Source of the DNA: Myoxocephalus aenaeus | Lineage: Eukaryota > Chordata > Actinopteri > Perciformes > Cottidae | Reading direction: 5' to 3' | Assembly: GCA_038501785.1 (NCBI GenBank) | Contig: JBAMJR010000070.1 | Coordinates: 2,940,501 to 3,004,500 of the forward strand | Length of the DNA: 64,000 nucleotides | Shown here: one piece after another, positions 1 to 13,926 of the stretch | How positions within the stretch are numbered: position 1 is the first letter of the stretch | Layout: each line of letters starts with the position of its first letter | Position numbers and translations under genes: made by a program | Notes under the pieces: model-generated | The model's database searches: none | What the model was told of the DNA's origin: nothing | What the model saw: the letters and a program-made list of their open reading frames with translations, nothing else

Positions 1-3000
1 GAGGGAGCAGAAAATTAAAGAGAGGTAAGAAGAAACTCAGCGCTCAGATATCAAAATCACATTCAAGCCATGTTGTGATATACTGTGATTGTGCCGGGGC
101 AGGTTTAAGTAGGGTAGACACAAAAAAGCAAAGAAGGCATTGCAGATAAGATTGTGCGGCTTAACCTTGACACTTTAATCCTTGTAATGACTGCCAGAAA
201 AACAGTAACACCTCTCACAGCGGATCATATGAATTACACCCAACTGAAATGACACAATAAAAGACCAGGTGCAGCGGCGGTCAGCCTCCGCTGCTCGGGC
301 TTCAAATCAGCGTTGGCATCCTGCAGGCTGTGCTGGTGAGGAAAACCGATTATGGAGCATTAAACATTGACCAGTAGGCCTTGTTCTGAGACTTCTACTG
401 CGTGTGTGTCAGCCAGACAAGAACCCAAGGGTGCTCTTTAGGAGAATGACTCACTGGTGGCCTTCTGTTAAATGAAAGAACACACACACACACACACACA
501 CACATCGCCTTTCACCCCAGAGGAGTGTGTGTGTTCGCCTCCCTTTGTGGTAGTGCCTTTGGGAAACACACATGCCCACACCTCTCACCTGCAATAGTCC
601 ACATAAACAGACACACACACACCTAAACACCATTCAACCTACCTGCATGAATAATCTGTTGTGACTGTGACATGTGAAATTGGATTTGCGCCCCCCAGAA
701 TGAGAGTTCTGGTTTCAGGCAACCTGTGTTTCTGTGTGTGAGTCGTGTGAGATGAGGGAGGGCAGACAACAAAAGCAGAGGGTAGTAGGGCGCTGATCCT
801 TTCACAAGGCCTGATTTCTCATAAATGGAGCCCCGCTGTGAGGCAACACACTACATCTGAGTCATCCTGTTCATTCTGCTGCCATTGCAGCAACCTTTCA
901 ACGCTTAATCTGAGCACACACTGTATATATTGAAAAATGTGTTGAATGAACATAACTGATATTAAATCCATCTACCCATCCATCCATCTACTGTCTGTCA
1001 GATATTTTAAAGGATTTCTGTAGTGTTTGCCTCGAGGGAGAATCAAAAGCATGAAATAATGGTCACAGCATTGGTACAAATGACAATTTAGAAACACAAT
1101 TCTCCATCCCTCCTCCTGACTTCGTTCTACTGTTACAACAGGGAAAGATAAGAAACTAAATTCGTTATCAGGGCACACGTTCAGATGACTAACGCACACA
1201 ATTTTGTTCCAAGTGTTTAGAAAATGAAAACAGAGCTTCACTCACAGCGGCGTGGGTTCAGACGCGAGTGATTGCAAAAGAGTCGAGGCTGCAAGAATAC
1301 AGTAGTAAGAGCTGAAGATGAGTTTTTTCCCAGTTTCATATCTGAGGAAATGACACTAGCTGCAACCGTCCCGAAACCCATCATCGCGTCTAACTCATAG
1401 TCGCACCATAGTGCTGCAGCTCTACTCCTTCGCTGTGTTTACGTTTATATTTTTTAGCATCATGTTCCTGGCCTAATGAGCTCACTGGCAGGGTGCGATG
1501 AGAGCAGCTGAGCCTCTCCACGGTGATTACACCTCATCAGCGCTGCCATGCCAGCTCAGCCTCATAGACACGCTCTTTAATTTGCAGGGCACAAGGGGTG
1601 AGGCCAAGCGAAGGCGAGCGGGGGAGACTAGAGACAGTGGCACGGAGTGTTTGATTTGTACTTGTTACTACAGAGCAAAGCGAGGTTTTTGTTGAGAAAG
1701 GAGGACAAGCTGGCGCGGACAAAAGACAAGCCTCCTGCTGCTGCGTACACAGGTAGACGATAATAAGAGATGACAGTCAGGGTCGCGGCCCTAAAACCTC
1801 AGAGAGGATGAGAGCTTCCCTGGCTGCTGCTGGCAGTTTGTTGCCGCAACGCTTAACACTCTCCCACCAACACAGAAACCTGGATTCACTTCCAGTACCG
1901 CGGACTTGTTCGCAGATGGGAAGCTGGTGAGGGATCGTGGCGTTGCTGCTACACAAGGGATTCCTACTGGGTGAATGGAGGCCCTGCATGGAGGCGGAGC
2001 CTGCTCACTCAGACGTTGCTGCTCTGTTACAAAACGCAGCCCCCTCATTCATGCCCACACACAAAGGGGCTCAGACAACAAATATGCAGAGTCATCTGGA
2101 AAAATTAAGCCTGGCTACACTTAATACTTTCATTTTATGCTCTGATAAACTTTCAACCTCAGTGGTGTATTACTCAAACTACAAGGATCATATATTTGAA
2201 CCGGTACATTTACAGCCCTCTGTGCTTTTTGAATGCAGTGCTGTTTTGGGCCTGAACCTGGAGACATGGAGGTGAGGAACTTTGTGGACAGCATGTGACA
2301 GAGGAAAGAAGGCAACTTCCTGTGGGTCCGAAAAGGCGGATGTCTACACCCTCTCTGAGCCAACAATAGCGTCAGCAGTGACACAAAAAGAAAATGGGGG
2401 AAATTTAAAATCCACTCTGCCTTCACCCCTCGAAAAATATATTATAATAAAATTAATGAAACCTTTTATTGCAGACAACATCAACAACACTGGCTTCAAC
2501 CATAATAGATCCGATGTAGAAAGGCATCATACATCTGGAGCTCAGCACTGTGCACATAGATAGCAGCCTAGCTTCCCACTGGAGAGGGAAAGAAAAGTTG
2601 CATGGCAACTGACATGCACACAGATGGCAGCCATCACCATGGCAACCCTAATAGTACATTACATTAAAATTCATTCACAAGGACATTTTCGGGGCCCAAA
2701 CTGAACCGGGGTGGGGTGGGGTGGGGGGGTTGAAGTGGTTTTGGAATTACCGAAATTCTCCCTCCCCATAGGCAGAGTGAGAAATCCAGAAACACGCTTT
2801 TCTATGGGACCCGGTGCAGGCTTTGTGTTTCCAGTCCTGCTGACAGGACCTGGTCCTGGTCTGAATAGTGTGTCTGGAGGGGGCGCAGACTAGAGGCCAA
2901 AGCCAAGGTCACCCGGGACGTCACAATGAAATAAGCCTATCACTCCAACTCTCCGTGGCCACCGGCCGCAGGGATAACAATGCTTTTAATTTTGGACTTC

Positions 3001-3087
3001 CCTCTATTCTGCGGTAATGTATAGGAGCCGTGGCAGCAGGCTGGCTGCTTGCCCACAGCGGCTGCAGCCTGAGAGCTTTTCCATAAC
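1..3087. other. Intergenic, no gene recognised
   Basis: Unique-looking sequence with a CA repeat at 480-504 and a shorter one near 610-622. G runs occur at 2708-2730 (GGGGTGGGGTGGGGTGGG). ORFs here are short and match nothing I recognise. Confidence 0.6.
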
Positions 3088-3153
3088 GAGAGGAGGAAGA
3101 GGAGGAGGAGGAGGAGGAGGAGGAGGAGGAGGAGGAGGAGGAGGAGGAGGAGG
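3088..3153. repeat. GGA/GAA triplet microsatellite
   Basis: An almost pure polypurine tract of GGA units, about 66 bp, flanked by more purine-rich sequence to about 3,165. It creates artificial poly-Gly and poly-Leu ORFs on the two strands. Confidence 0.95.
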
Positions 3154-4604
3154 GAAGGGAAGTGTGGGAGGCGGCAACGGCGGTGCGAACTACAGTGTTG
3201 TGTTCTCACAGTCAACTGATAACTGGGCCGCTAATCACGACTGTTCTGACTGACGCTTTTCTTCCTGCAGTTCTGATGCCGCGCTCTCACGCTTCGGTTT
3301 ATCTCTTCGTCGTGCCGCTTCTCTCTGTGCAGAACAAAGAGAGGTGACCCGTGACACCTGTGGCTGAGACACAATTGAAAAGACACGTGCAGCAAATTAT
3401 AACGATGTAGGAAAATCGTCTTTCGCCGTTAACAGTGGACTTACAGTATGATCACACAAAGAATCTGGTTACGTCGACGCTGAATTAATTGCGTCAATCC
3501 ACAGACTTGTTTCAAGTTGTGTGAGGCAAACTTCCCTCAGCCGTGCCCTTCCACAGCGACTCAGGGGACATGCTTACACAGATGGTGCCCATTTTTCCGT
3601 TAATGCTTGTTTTACCCTTTGATTGAAATTAAAGAACATTCCCAGATCGCTCCGTTTCTTTCTCTGTCCACGTGGTTCCTCCCAAAAAAGTGCCCGGAGG
3701 TTGTGGCTGTAATTCAGGCGCTACCTCTTGGCAGTGTTGACGCCATCTTGGTGACCTTGCAAAACAACGTACTGCTTGGCACCACTCATGTGAGACTGTG
3801 GGTTATTGTGCAACAGGGAGGCTGATTACTGATTACAGCTGTGAACAATTCTGTTATGAGACCTTTTTCCGTCAGTGGGAGGGTTGAAAAGCAGTGCCGA
3901 TGACTCGAGAGAGACTGGGGCTTTGATAACTTAATTGTCCAGCAGGATACACACAACAACTGAATGATTACGAGTATTGATTCCATCCAACAACACGCCT
4001 AAATTAAATGCAAGCAGCAAGAACCACAAAGCAGGAATAGGTTTCCAGGGAGCTCTCTGATCCCTCCATCCCTGACGGCGGCCATATTGCTGAGTCACAG
4101 TGGAGCGCTGTCAGTCGTGGCCCTGGATGCTAAACCTGGCGGGATGAGTTGCAGGTGCTGCGTCATAAAGGCTGGCGGAGGAGGATGTGCAGGTTATCTA
4201 TCAGCGGCATCACTCCCCTCCAGGTACAGCAACACACCTGTCATTAAACGAGCATTAGACTCCCAGCATGCCGTTCACTGTGAAGTACCACCGGAGGCTA
4301 CGCACTACCCTCCCTGTCAATCTGGGACACCGCTGCAATCTTTTGTAAATGTCAACGTAAAGCTGATTACAGATGTCGACAGGCATGAAGGATGCACACT
4401 TTTCAAAGTCGTCTTTTAGGCCAACAGGATGTGAGCACGTCACGATTATGCTGGCCAAAATAATTGCGGTTCACGATATTATCCCGATCATCAAAACATG
4501 TTAAAAAAAACTCTTAGCATACTAAAACCTAATGGAATCACTTTATTTCATTTTGGTAAGAAACGATTGGTTGGAGTGCAGGTGGGTTCCAGTATTTTAG
4601 ACAG
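3154..4604. other. Intergenic, no gene recognised
   Basis: No coding exon, RNA gene or repeat could be supported in this stretch before the SINE. Confidence 0.55.
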
Positions 4605-4871
4605 AAAAGGGAGATAAACTTTATTTGTTTGTCATATTACATACATACATGAAATATGTCTTCTTAGCAGGAGGCTGCTGCAAAGCACACAGGGAGCAAC
4701 TTGGGGTTCAGTGTCTTGCTCAAGGACACTTCTACATGCAAAGTGTGAACCTTGCGGTTTCAGACAATGAGCTACAGCCAACCATAAGGAGGCAAATGCA
4801 ACCCAGATGGGACTCGAACCCACAATCCCCAGCTTCGGAGGCTGATGCCTTATCCATTAGGCCACTGGGTC
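4605..4871 (-). mobile_element. tRNA-Arg-headed SINE
   Basis: On the minus strand it starts with an almost perfect tRNA-Arg(CCG), continues into a body with the fish SINE core AGTGTCCTTGAGCAAGACAC (near 4,715), and ends CAAATAAAGTTTATCTCCC followed by TTTT at 4605-4608, a potential Pol III terminator. No T run lies directly behind the tRNA part, so transcription would read through the whole unit. The same core is recognisable in the SINE near 17.3 kb. No target-site duplication was identified. Confidence 0.72.
4799..4871 (-). tRNA. tRNA-Arg(CCG)-like sequence, head of a SINE
   Basis: The 73 nt fold as a cloverleaf: acceptor GACCCAG/CTGGGTT, D arm GCCTAATGGATAAGGC, anticodon loop CTCCGAA (anticodon CCG, plus 4836-4838), T loop TTCGAGT. 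It differs from the recalled vertebrate tRNA-Arg(CCG) mainly at position 37 (A for G) and position 72 (T, giving a G-T closing pair). A and B boxes are intact and there is no intron. The lack of an immediate T-run terminator and the attached SINE body suggest a retroposon head and not a working tRNA gene, although a tRNA scan would probably call it. Confidence 0.5.
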
Positions 4872-6729
4872 AATACAATGCAAAATTGGAATGAAAAATA
4901 AAACATTGGAGATGTGTCTGTAGTTGTTGGGGATGTCAGGGTCAAGGCTTTTTGAGGACTGAGGTGAGTTTGAGACAGGGAACAGGGGAATAATACTGCG
5001 ACCAGCGTGGTTGAGATGGTTGTCGGCCGACAGAAATGTCAACTTTTAAATCTGCAAATTCCTTCAACCAGTGTGAAACATGTTGAGATAACTGTTTCTG
5101 TGACGGTCAAAACAACAACCTCTCCTCAACAGAAAACCCAAACATGATGTCAGAGTACATTCAGAACAAATGTTACCAAAAAGCAGAGTTCAAGTAACCA
5201 ATAATAAGCACTTAGAGCTTTTCCAAACCAATCTCTGTCTATGAAACAGTTAACTTCAAAAAGAAAAACACCTCCAGGTTTATGTTCACATGTCTGAGGA
5301 TGCCAGCATCATGCTTATACTGACAGATCTAATGTGCTCAGTGAGCAAGCTGTCAGGTCACATCTATGTCTTGGCTATCGTCCACAAGTTAACATATTTC
5401 ATATGCCAGTGCTGAGAAGGCAGGACAGTGCAGCAGTAAAGATGATGCGCTTGTCAATAGTCATTAATGTCGAAGCCACGGAGAAGAGGAACACTGTTCT
5501 GAGTGTGTTCGTCATGTACTCACAGATATTAGCGGGGTTGTTTTTTGTTTCTTTAGCTTACTTTGAAGCCCTCTATCCTCATCATTATGCATAGGGCTAA
5601 ATGATATGTCCAAAATGTTACCACATTACCATTGATTGAGTTTTCTGTGACCAAATTTGTATTGGTTCACCTTTTTATTAATTTGTTACCCCTTTTACGT
5701 TCATTATGGAGGCAACATTGTGGGAAAAAAATAACTGAAATATTTTATATCACATCTTCAGCTGTCCATTAAGGTGATCACATATGTATTAGCCATACAT
5801 TTACATTCACATAGTGACACGGGATTAAATACAAAAGTGGTTTACAGTTAGCAGAGTATTTTCTTTAGAACAGCACCCTAAAGAAACTAGAAGGTAAATT
5901 ATGGATTACAATTTACAATTATTGAGGATGCCAAGACCGAGTACTTGCCACTATTATAGTTCTGTCTACTATAATAGTGACAAAAGGGCCATACATATAA
6001 TTTTTAAAAGTCATATAATAAACAACAGCAACGTAAAGAAACAGTCAAACATAAAATTGACTTTTGAGTTGATCTTTAGAACGTTTAAACCCTATCCTTA
6101 CTTGAATGGAGATAAGATAATTCCATTGCGCAGCTTTTCTCGAGTTTCCAAATGTTATCGGGCCGATTTGATCAAATTCTGATGGGGGATTTGTGACCCT
6201 CAAAACAAGAATTAGACTTCTTTTATTTTGTAGAAGGAAAACAGATTAGAATAAATCTCATAAATGTATCATCGTTATCATGGAAGATTTTATCATGAAA
6301 ATGTAGAGAAAAATCCCCACCAAACATACTAAAAAAGCAGGAAATCTCAGCTTCACTCTCTCATCACATCAACAAAGAGGAAAGCTGCTGTGGCTCTCGC
6401 AGGATGAATCAATTTCTCACTTGTTCAGAGGACAACAGGAAGAGCTCCTGCGCTCGGGGGCATACGAGGAGGAGAAGAAAAGCATCACCGGCCTCTTCAT
6501 TTCTCAGCGCGGACACACACGGCCACGACCAATTACTGAAGCAATTCATCAGAGGAATCATGGCCAAAGCCCGGTGTGTGGGCGCGGGAGCACACGTGAG
6601 ACAGAGATAGAGAGATACATGGTAGCCGGCTCGATCGCCTGCCCATCTGTACGAGTCCATTTTCACAAAGAGAGTTTTAAAGCATGAGCTTCCTGTGCAG
6701 GTCGCAGCTGCTTTACATCTTTTGGAGCT
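4872..6729. other. Intergenic, AT-rich, no gene recognised
   Basis: AT-rich sequence with short unsupported ORFs. Around 5,950-5,980 there is a small inverted repeat (CCACTATTATAG ... CTATAATAGTG). Nothing else is identifiable. Confidence 0.55.
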
Positions 6730-7575
6730 CTCAAGTCCTCTAGGGCCACGTCAAGTCATTGCAAAGTGCATGTCAAGATCTTACCAATTTATAAAACTCA
6801 AGTCCTCAATGAATCAAGTCTCAAGTAAATCAAGTACGGAACAAGTCTTGAGTCATCATTTCAAAGCTGAAGTAGTCAAGGTTTAACTAATGTCTACCAG
6901 GAGTCAATTCCAACCCAAGACTCAAGTCCCAAGTCAAGTCTTTAGGAAGTATCGTCTCAAGTCGTACATTAGTTCAATCCAATCCAAGTCATTCTTGTGA
7001 CTCGTGTTCCACTGGAGTCCACAGTTCACAGCATTCAAGTCTAATTAATGTCTGAAGTCAATACCTTTGTAACTCGAACTTCAAGTCTTTAGAGAGTCAA
7101 GTCTCACGTAAGTCAAGTCCCACAATGGTTCAAGTCAGATCTCATGTCCTCAATTTATTCACTCAAGACTGACCTCCTATTAAAGTCTTTCGGGAGACGA
7201 GTCTGAAGTCAAATCTCTCAGCAATCAAGTGCAGTCTCAAGTTGTTATTTTGATGACTTAAGTCCTACCAGAGTTCAAGTCTTTTTTAAAGGTAAATATC
7301 CGAGATAGGGAGCATTGTAATTGCCTCTCAACATGTCGACTCATAACTAACAATGCTAACAGCGCTAATAGTGAAAACTATGGCGAAAGTGCTAACAGAG
7401 CTAACAGTGTTTACCTGAAGGGGAACCGCAGGATGGGTGCTACTCTCACAGGAGTCAAGTCCTGACATCTGACATCCTGTCTTTTTTGGGATAAGTCAAG
7501 CTCCACCTGTCAAGTTAAACCTCAGTTTTATTACGTAAATCAGACTCGAGTCTCAAATCTTTAGGGAGTCACGTC
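6730..7575. repeat. Degenerate CAAGTC-rich array
   Basis: About 0.85 kb in which CAAGTC, AAGTC or GAGTC recurs many times with irregular spacing of roughly 8-40 bases (TCAAGTCCTC, AATCAAGTCTCAAGT, GAGTCAAGTCTCACGTAAGT). It looks like a decayed minisatellite. Around 7330-7440 it is interrupted by a different tandem-like block, GCTAACAGCGCTAATAG...GCTAACAGAGCTAACAGTG. There are no coding features. Confidence 0.7.
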
Positions 7576-10500
7576 GACCAGCGCTGGTGTGTTTTTACAC
7601 AGTGAGAGTCGGTGCCAGACTCGCCGTATCAAACCAGGCATTCATTAAAACCAAGGCAAGGCCAGACTGTCAGCAGGGGATGGAATCAGTGGAACAAAGA
7701 GCGAGACAGGTAACAGAGCCCTGGGGAGGAACCTGTGACAGACTTTGTTATATCACCGGGAAGACGACACCACCGACTGAATATCAAGCACTCGGATGAT
7801 TGAAGCCGCGCTGTCAGTGAATGCATTTGATTAGCGTTGAAGTCAGAACCTGACAGGCCAACTGCACACAGTGAAAAGTTTATCCGGAGATGTCCCCTGT
7901 GTTTCAATGATCACTCACATTGGAATCCATTAAAGACAAACGCCTTGTCTGACACATTTTAAGAAAAGGAGTGGCGAGTACAAAAAAACAACTGAAACAG
8001 AAATAGAAGAAACAGATTGGGTAAATTAGAGTGCTTCCTCACGAAGCACCTCAATGTATCACATGTGGACAAGCTCTTAGGTGATGAACGCTGAATCTGA
8101 TTAGATGGATTTAACCTATAAGTGGATAATATTTGTCTTTTTTTGTGATACTCACACACCTGGAGCCCCGGCATTACCTGCAAACGCTCTGCACAAGCGT
8201 GTTTCACGTCGGGTAGTAAAGGAGCAGCCATTGGGATTCAGCTCAGTCCTCAGCCACTGTCTGAGTCGTAAATATCCTTCCCTCTGTCTCTCTCTCTCTC
8301 TCTCTCTCCCTCATTCTCCTTTCCGTCCTCGTGTGATCCCCCCCTGACTGAGCGAGTGACTGACTGCTACTGCGAGCTGCCCGGGGATGAAGAGTAACGT
8401 GAGACTACAGCGTGTCACGTCCCCGCCACGCTTGTCACAACCGGTAACGCAATCAAAAAGGAGCATCACTGCAAAATAGGTGAAAGGGGCTTAAGATGAC
8501 AGGTACATTCACCACACTTAGTGGACGCATAATGACACCCGCCGCACAGAGACATTCACTTTTTTTGATGCAGCGGTGTAAACACAATCCAGACACTCAA
8601 GGAAATGCTCGTTTTAACACATCCCATCTCTGCAAGAGCAAATCTACAACATGTCCCCCTATTAGGAATATAAATATCTGATCACACCACAGATTGTCTG
8701 ACTGATTAAGCTCATACACATGCAAAATGACATAAATACTCTAGATAAAAATAGTATTTCCGTGCAGCATTTGTTTCAGGCTGCTGTTTTCAAAAGGGGA
8801 CATTTAATTTGCCTACTTTCCCCTTTGTGAATCTGCACTAATGAAGTGAAAATGATGTAATGTGTGTGCACAAAGCGTTGCTTTCTGTTCACTAAAAAGA
8901 GAACAGTAGAGGAGAAGGTCAGAAGGCAGCATGAATAATGTAAAAAAAAAAAGATCTTTTACAAGACTTTTGCAGCTTTGAGCAAAAGTGAATAATTAGA
9001 CTGCATATGGAGCTAAGAAATCTGTTTGCTAAAATGAACACACAACCCTTTCTTTGCCCTTTTTCTCTTTCATATCTAAAACACCCGGGGGGAAGCGTTC
9101 GATCAAAGCCTCATCTTTGACTTCTGTCTCACAGACAGATTTCTAGAGCGTTACATCTGACGGTGCGGCTGCAGACTGTCAGGCCGACCAACAGATTGAT
9201 ATGTAAAGTGTGCCTCTCCCACTTGGCCACATTGATTATCGGACCAGCGCCGCTCAATGAGGCCACAGTATTGGATAACAAGCACATAATCCTCCCCGTA
9301 ATGGCTGTCAACGATCTAAATTTACACCAAGAAAATAGGTTGGGAGACCTTTGATGAAGTATTTGACCTCATCCGTCAAAGATTCTATCTCTGCTGGATG
9401 GATGCGCCTCTGTAGATTTTCTTTCTCCAACTTCAAAAGCATTATTTTTCCTTTTAGAAGGACTATTTTCAGAATTGATTTAAACTAATGTGGTTTTGAC
9501 TACAGCTCCTGATTTAACATCCCAGAGGCTGAGACAAGCGGTTCACTGCGAGTCTGTTCAGTGATAACTTTCATTGCTGTGTGTTCTCCAGGCATGGATC
9601 CTTGGCAGGCTGAGGATGATAGACGTACTTTGCATACGCGCTGTCTTAACTCCCAGAAGTCGGGGGAGGCTGTTACCGCTCTCTAACGTGATCTCAGCGG
9701 CTCTAACACGGGGCTTGATGTTGTAGAAAAGCCCTGAGCTGCAGGGCCCTCATCTCCAATCTCTCTTTGCTCCCTACTTCTTTAATGTCTTGTCGAGCTT
9801 TCATCCAAATAAGTATCCTCCTCTTCCTCTTCTCTCATCTTTACTTCACGCTCGGTCTTCTTGCTCTGAGTCCCTTGAACCAAAGGGGGCGTTGTAAAGC
9901 TGCCAGTCTGGAAGCTGGCAATTATGGGACATATATACATATATATATGAACCAACAAGAAAACAAGAAATCTCAACCTGTATTATAGCTCTGTGTATCT
10001 CTGTGCACATTTTAAGAGACAGCACAGAGATGGCACTTGTCAGTATACAAGTTAAATGCTTTAAATCTGTACTGATCAATATGTTTACGTTAACATTAGA
10101 TCAAATTACTATTTATAATGTCAAAGAGGCTGCTCATGGTGACAAACCCACAGAGCATTATTACCCAACTCTGCCGTGTTTTAGCATCTTTTAGCTGATT
10201 GTTTTGGTTCATTCTTACTGCTCTCACCAGCAGCAGCTGGCAGATATTTTCAGTAAAAAATAAAAATCTAAAATCCCACTCAATGCTTTTTGCACAGCAG
10301 CAAACAGCCGATAAAATGAGGGGGAACATCAAGCGGCTAAACAGCCAGATATTTCTTTGTTGTGTTGACGGAAACACAACTGCAAATGGATGCTAATGTA
10401 GCTCCATGGCTGACAGGTTCACCATAACAACTTTATATGAAAATAATAAATCAGTATTGCGTTTTTATCTTTTTCGGCTGCACACACGACAGAACATTAC

Positions 10501-13500
10501 AATTGATTGTACTTGTAATTTCTCCTGTAGGAATACACTTAAAACTCAAGATATAGTGTGCAATTTTGACACAATTTAAGTCTTGATTTTGAGACTTCAT
10601 ACAAAACAGTCATCATGCAAATGTCTGCTCACAAAAGAAAACCGCAAGCTGCTATTGTGACTGAAAAGTGACATTGCTATGATTGAGAAATTGTTGAGAC
10701 GTATGTAAGCTGTGCTTGAGCACTGGAAAGACTTCTGATTACAAAGATTAGCAGAACTACAGACAGTTGACGACAAAGTCAGAGGAACAGTCGGCATTGC
10801 AGACAAATCAGTCAATATAAGAAAGGGTTGACTTTCCACTGTTTGCCCCTGAAAAGCCCTGGGAAGCCTCTCTGACATCACATGGATAGAAACCTTATCT
10901 GAGGACACACCTGCTCTACCAGCTACATTCAGCCCAGAAAGCGGTTTGAGTTTTAGATAGAGACCGGTCAAAAGAGTGAGAGGGATTATTACTATTGTAA
11001 GAATGTGACCGCTGCAGAAAAGATAAAAGGAAGAAGTGTAAAGGAATAATACAGTGTAGAAAGTTTGACATTTTGTATTAAACGTTTCGGAGGTTAAACG
11101 TTTTTTTCAATTCACTTATAGATTTTCCGTATTATTGTCTAATTTTGATTTTTTTAAAGAAGCTCAAATGTATGATGTCCAGACCGTCTGCGTGTCTAGG
11201 AGGGGTGGAGGTTAGCACTACATCAGATTCCCTGTAAAGCCGGTGACGTGAGTGTCCTCCACCTGACAGCCTGTCTGCAGCAGGTTGAACACCTGTCACA
11301 CCTCACTTCCTGCCAGTCAAGGCGACGGCCGACCTGCCGGTGGTGGCCCGAAAACAGAGTGACTCAGCTGGAGAAGCTTTGTAAAAAATGAGTCCCATTT
11401 CTGTATTGTTTGTATTTTTCAAAGGTTGAATTACTTATTTGTAAGATTTAACATCCGAGCGGGGGATTAAAAGGAATATATTCAATCTGCAACAGACAGG
11501 AAATCTGTGTGTAATTATACAACCATAGAAGAAGAGCCACTTTCCTGAATAAAACTCTGCACATTTGCTTCATTTTGAACAAATTATGGTCAAACATTTT
11601 CACCACAGAATGACACAAAAAAAAAAGGAGGACAAGATGAATAATTCCTCATTCAAGAATAATCTATAAAATAACGCTGCTAGTATTTGCTTGGTGCAAC
11701 TTTCACTTCTAATGTATGCATTGGATGTATGTTTATCCCTTTTTATATTTTTCGAGATTTGGAGAACCGTTAGCAACATTCATTGGACATCCCGGCCAAT
11801 CGTCTCGCTGCTCGACCTGTTCTCTGCACCGATTGGTGAGGCAGCAGGTATTTTTAGCTCCAGATCGTCAATAAAGGCAGACACTTCTCCAGAGGTTTTA
11901 AATTGAGACGAACAGACAAGCCAGCACTACAGCAAAAACAGCATGACACAGCAACGCAACGCCAAGGGTGCTGAGCCACAGTCTGCCCTGCAGCCTCCCA
12001 GCGTGCGTCACAGTTAACACGAGGCCTCCCTGACCTTTACCCTCTCGTACAAGAGCAGGTGAATCTTTAATTAACGCCGGCGATACTTCGTCACAGAGAG
12101 CGAGAACACACGCACGGGGAGTCAAACCGCCGGGACCAGTGAGTGTGGAAGGCACTATTAGTGCACTGCAGCACAACTGCTGCGACATTAAACTGCGAAG
12201 GAGCATTTGTCAAAGTGCTTCTGCCTAGAAGTCCCCAAAGTGAAGCCGTTTCTGAGGGGAGGAGAGTCAGTCGTCTTGTGCGCCGGCCTCCGAAGAAACG
12301 ATGACGCACACATCGATAAAGTTGAAAGTGAACCGCCCCTCACACCCAGACGAGCTCTGATGAGAGGATGGATACTCGCATATGTAAGAAGGGTGAAGTC
12401 AAGCTGCATGTCTAAATGATTCACGTCGTCTAACGGAGTATCGTGCACGGACATGAAAGCAATTGTATTTGCCTCGAGGGTGAGAGATTAAAAGATGTAG
12501 TGGCGTAAGATGACAAACCAAGCGGGTGCACCGACTCGGCGTGAGACCCAGCCCACGCAAAAAATAAGACGCCCCCGGGTTGCCACCAACAAAGAAGGCA
12601 TAATATCACAAACAAGCATAATCCCTTCAAATCAGCATAACAGATTTAACAGGGCGCGACTTTGGGCTTATTTCAACATGCTGAGGGGTTGAAAAACAAA
12701 CCCTGGGCTGTTGTGTCAGAGCAGTTGGAAGTCTGATGGCACTCAAGTTATCATTATTATTAAAGATGCTGTGAGGCGTAAGAGACTGATGCTATAGAAG
12801 AGGATCGGGACCCCCTGTGGGGTCATCAGATAAATCAGAGGGGTCATGAGATAATCTACGAGATAGGACATTACAAACATATTGTTGCTTTAAAATTGTG
12901 AAACACTGGATATTTGACCTAATAATGTAACCACAGGACAACAAATAGTGAGTTTTGAGATTATTTTGTCAAACATATTGATCCCAAGATTAAGAATTAA
13001 CTCGCTCAAATATAATACGGTGTAGTTCGGGTCTCTAAAAGAAACAATGTGACAATACAACATAACTCTCTTGGTCGGACAACAGCGCTTCAAAGAGTAA
13101 CAACCCAAACATGTTGTGAAAGATAATATGCTGAGTGTCTTATAACTCTGAGACTCAAACGCAACAAAGGAAACCCCAAAAGGAAATAACTAACCAAGAA
13201 GATTCTTTTGTTCCATAACAATATACATATTTCAAGATGTCAGGGAGCAAAAATGTGACAGTAGGCAGTGGAATTCACCCGTTTCCTGTAAACATAGGAT
13301 CTGATAATCTTACTATTGTAAGAGTATGAATCACACAGGAGCTATGTCCACAGCAGGACAGGGGGAAAGGTCCTTTGGTGCATTCAGGAATGTCCATGAG
13401 GTAGACGCAGCAACCTAGTGCTGGACACAAGAGCCTGCAAAGCTAAAGGGGAAATACATATTGTTTCCACACACCTCAGAAAGTCCAGGAAGTTCCTCAC

Positions 13501-13502
13501 CC
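7576..13502. other. Intergenic, no gene recognised
   Basis: Contains a TC repeat (8287-8309) and a short alternating AT tract near 9,932-9,948. No exon with family similarity was found on either strand. Some segments may be conserved non-coding DNA, which cannot be judged from one sequence. Confidence 0.5.
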
Positions 13503-13891
13503 CACACACACACACACACATTCCTAACTGTACCCCTTGACGCGACCTCTTGTCTGGTGACAATGGCAGGAACGAAAAGCACTGGAGAAGGATGTTTTTT
13601 TTGGGAGGGGAGGGCGGCTATTGTACCTCGTTTCCTTGAGCGGCGCAGCAGAGACCGCTGAGAGCCAGCTGGGACGAGTGACCGAGAGGAGCAACATCCG
13701 TAAAGAACGTCCAAGGTCCAGAGATTTCCCGCCGGGCGATGACCACGTGTCTGGAGACGGGGGGAGAGATGTTGTATTGTTCTCCTCTCTCCTCCGCCTC
13801 CTCCCTCCTCTGCTCCACCCCCCACTATTAGTGAGACGGATTAACTCCAAGAGCTGCTAGTTCGGAGAGTGTGTCTGGCTCGCTGTATGCA

Positions 13892-13926
<35 letters not shown>

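Noticed and set aside
3017..3253. Poly-Gly ORF and antisense poly-Leu ORF
   Set aside because: Both arise from the GGA triplet repeat; flanking residues are not protein-like.
4625..4894. 89-codon plus-strand ORF
   Set aside because: It is the antisense reading of the tRNA-Arg-headed SINE.
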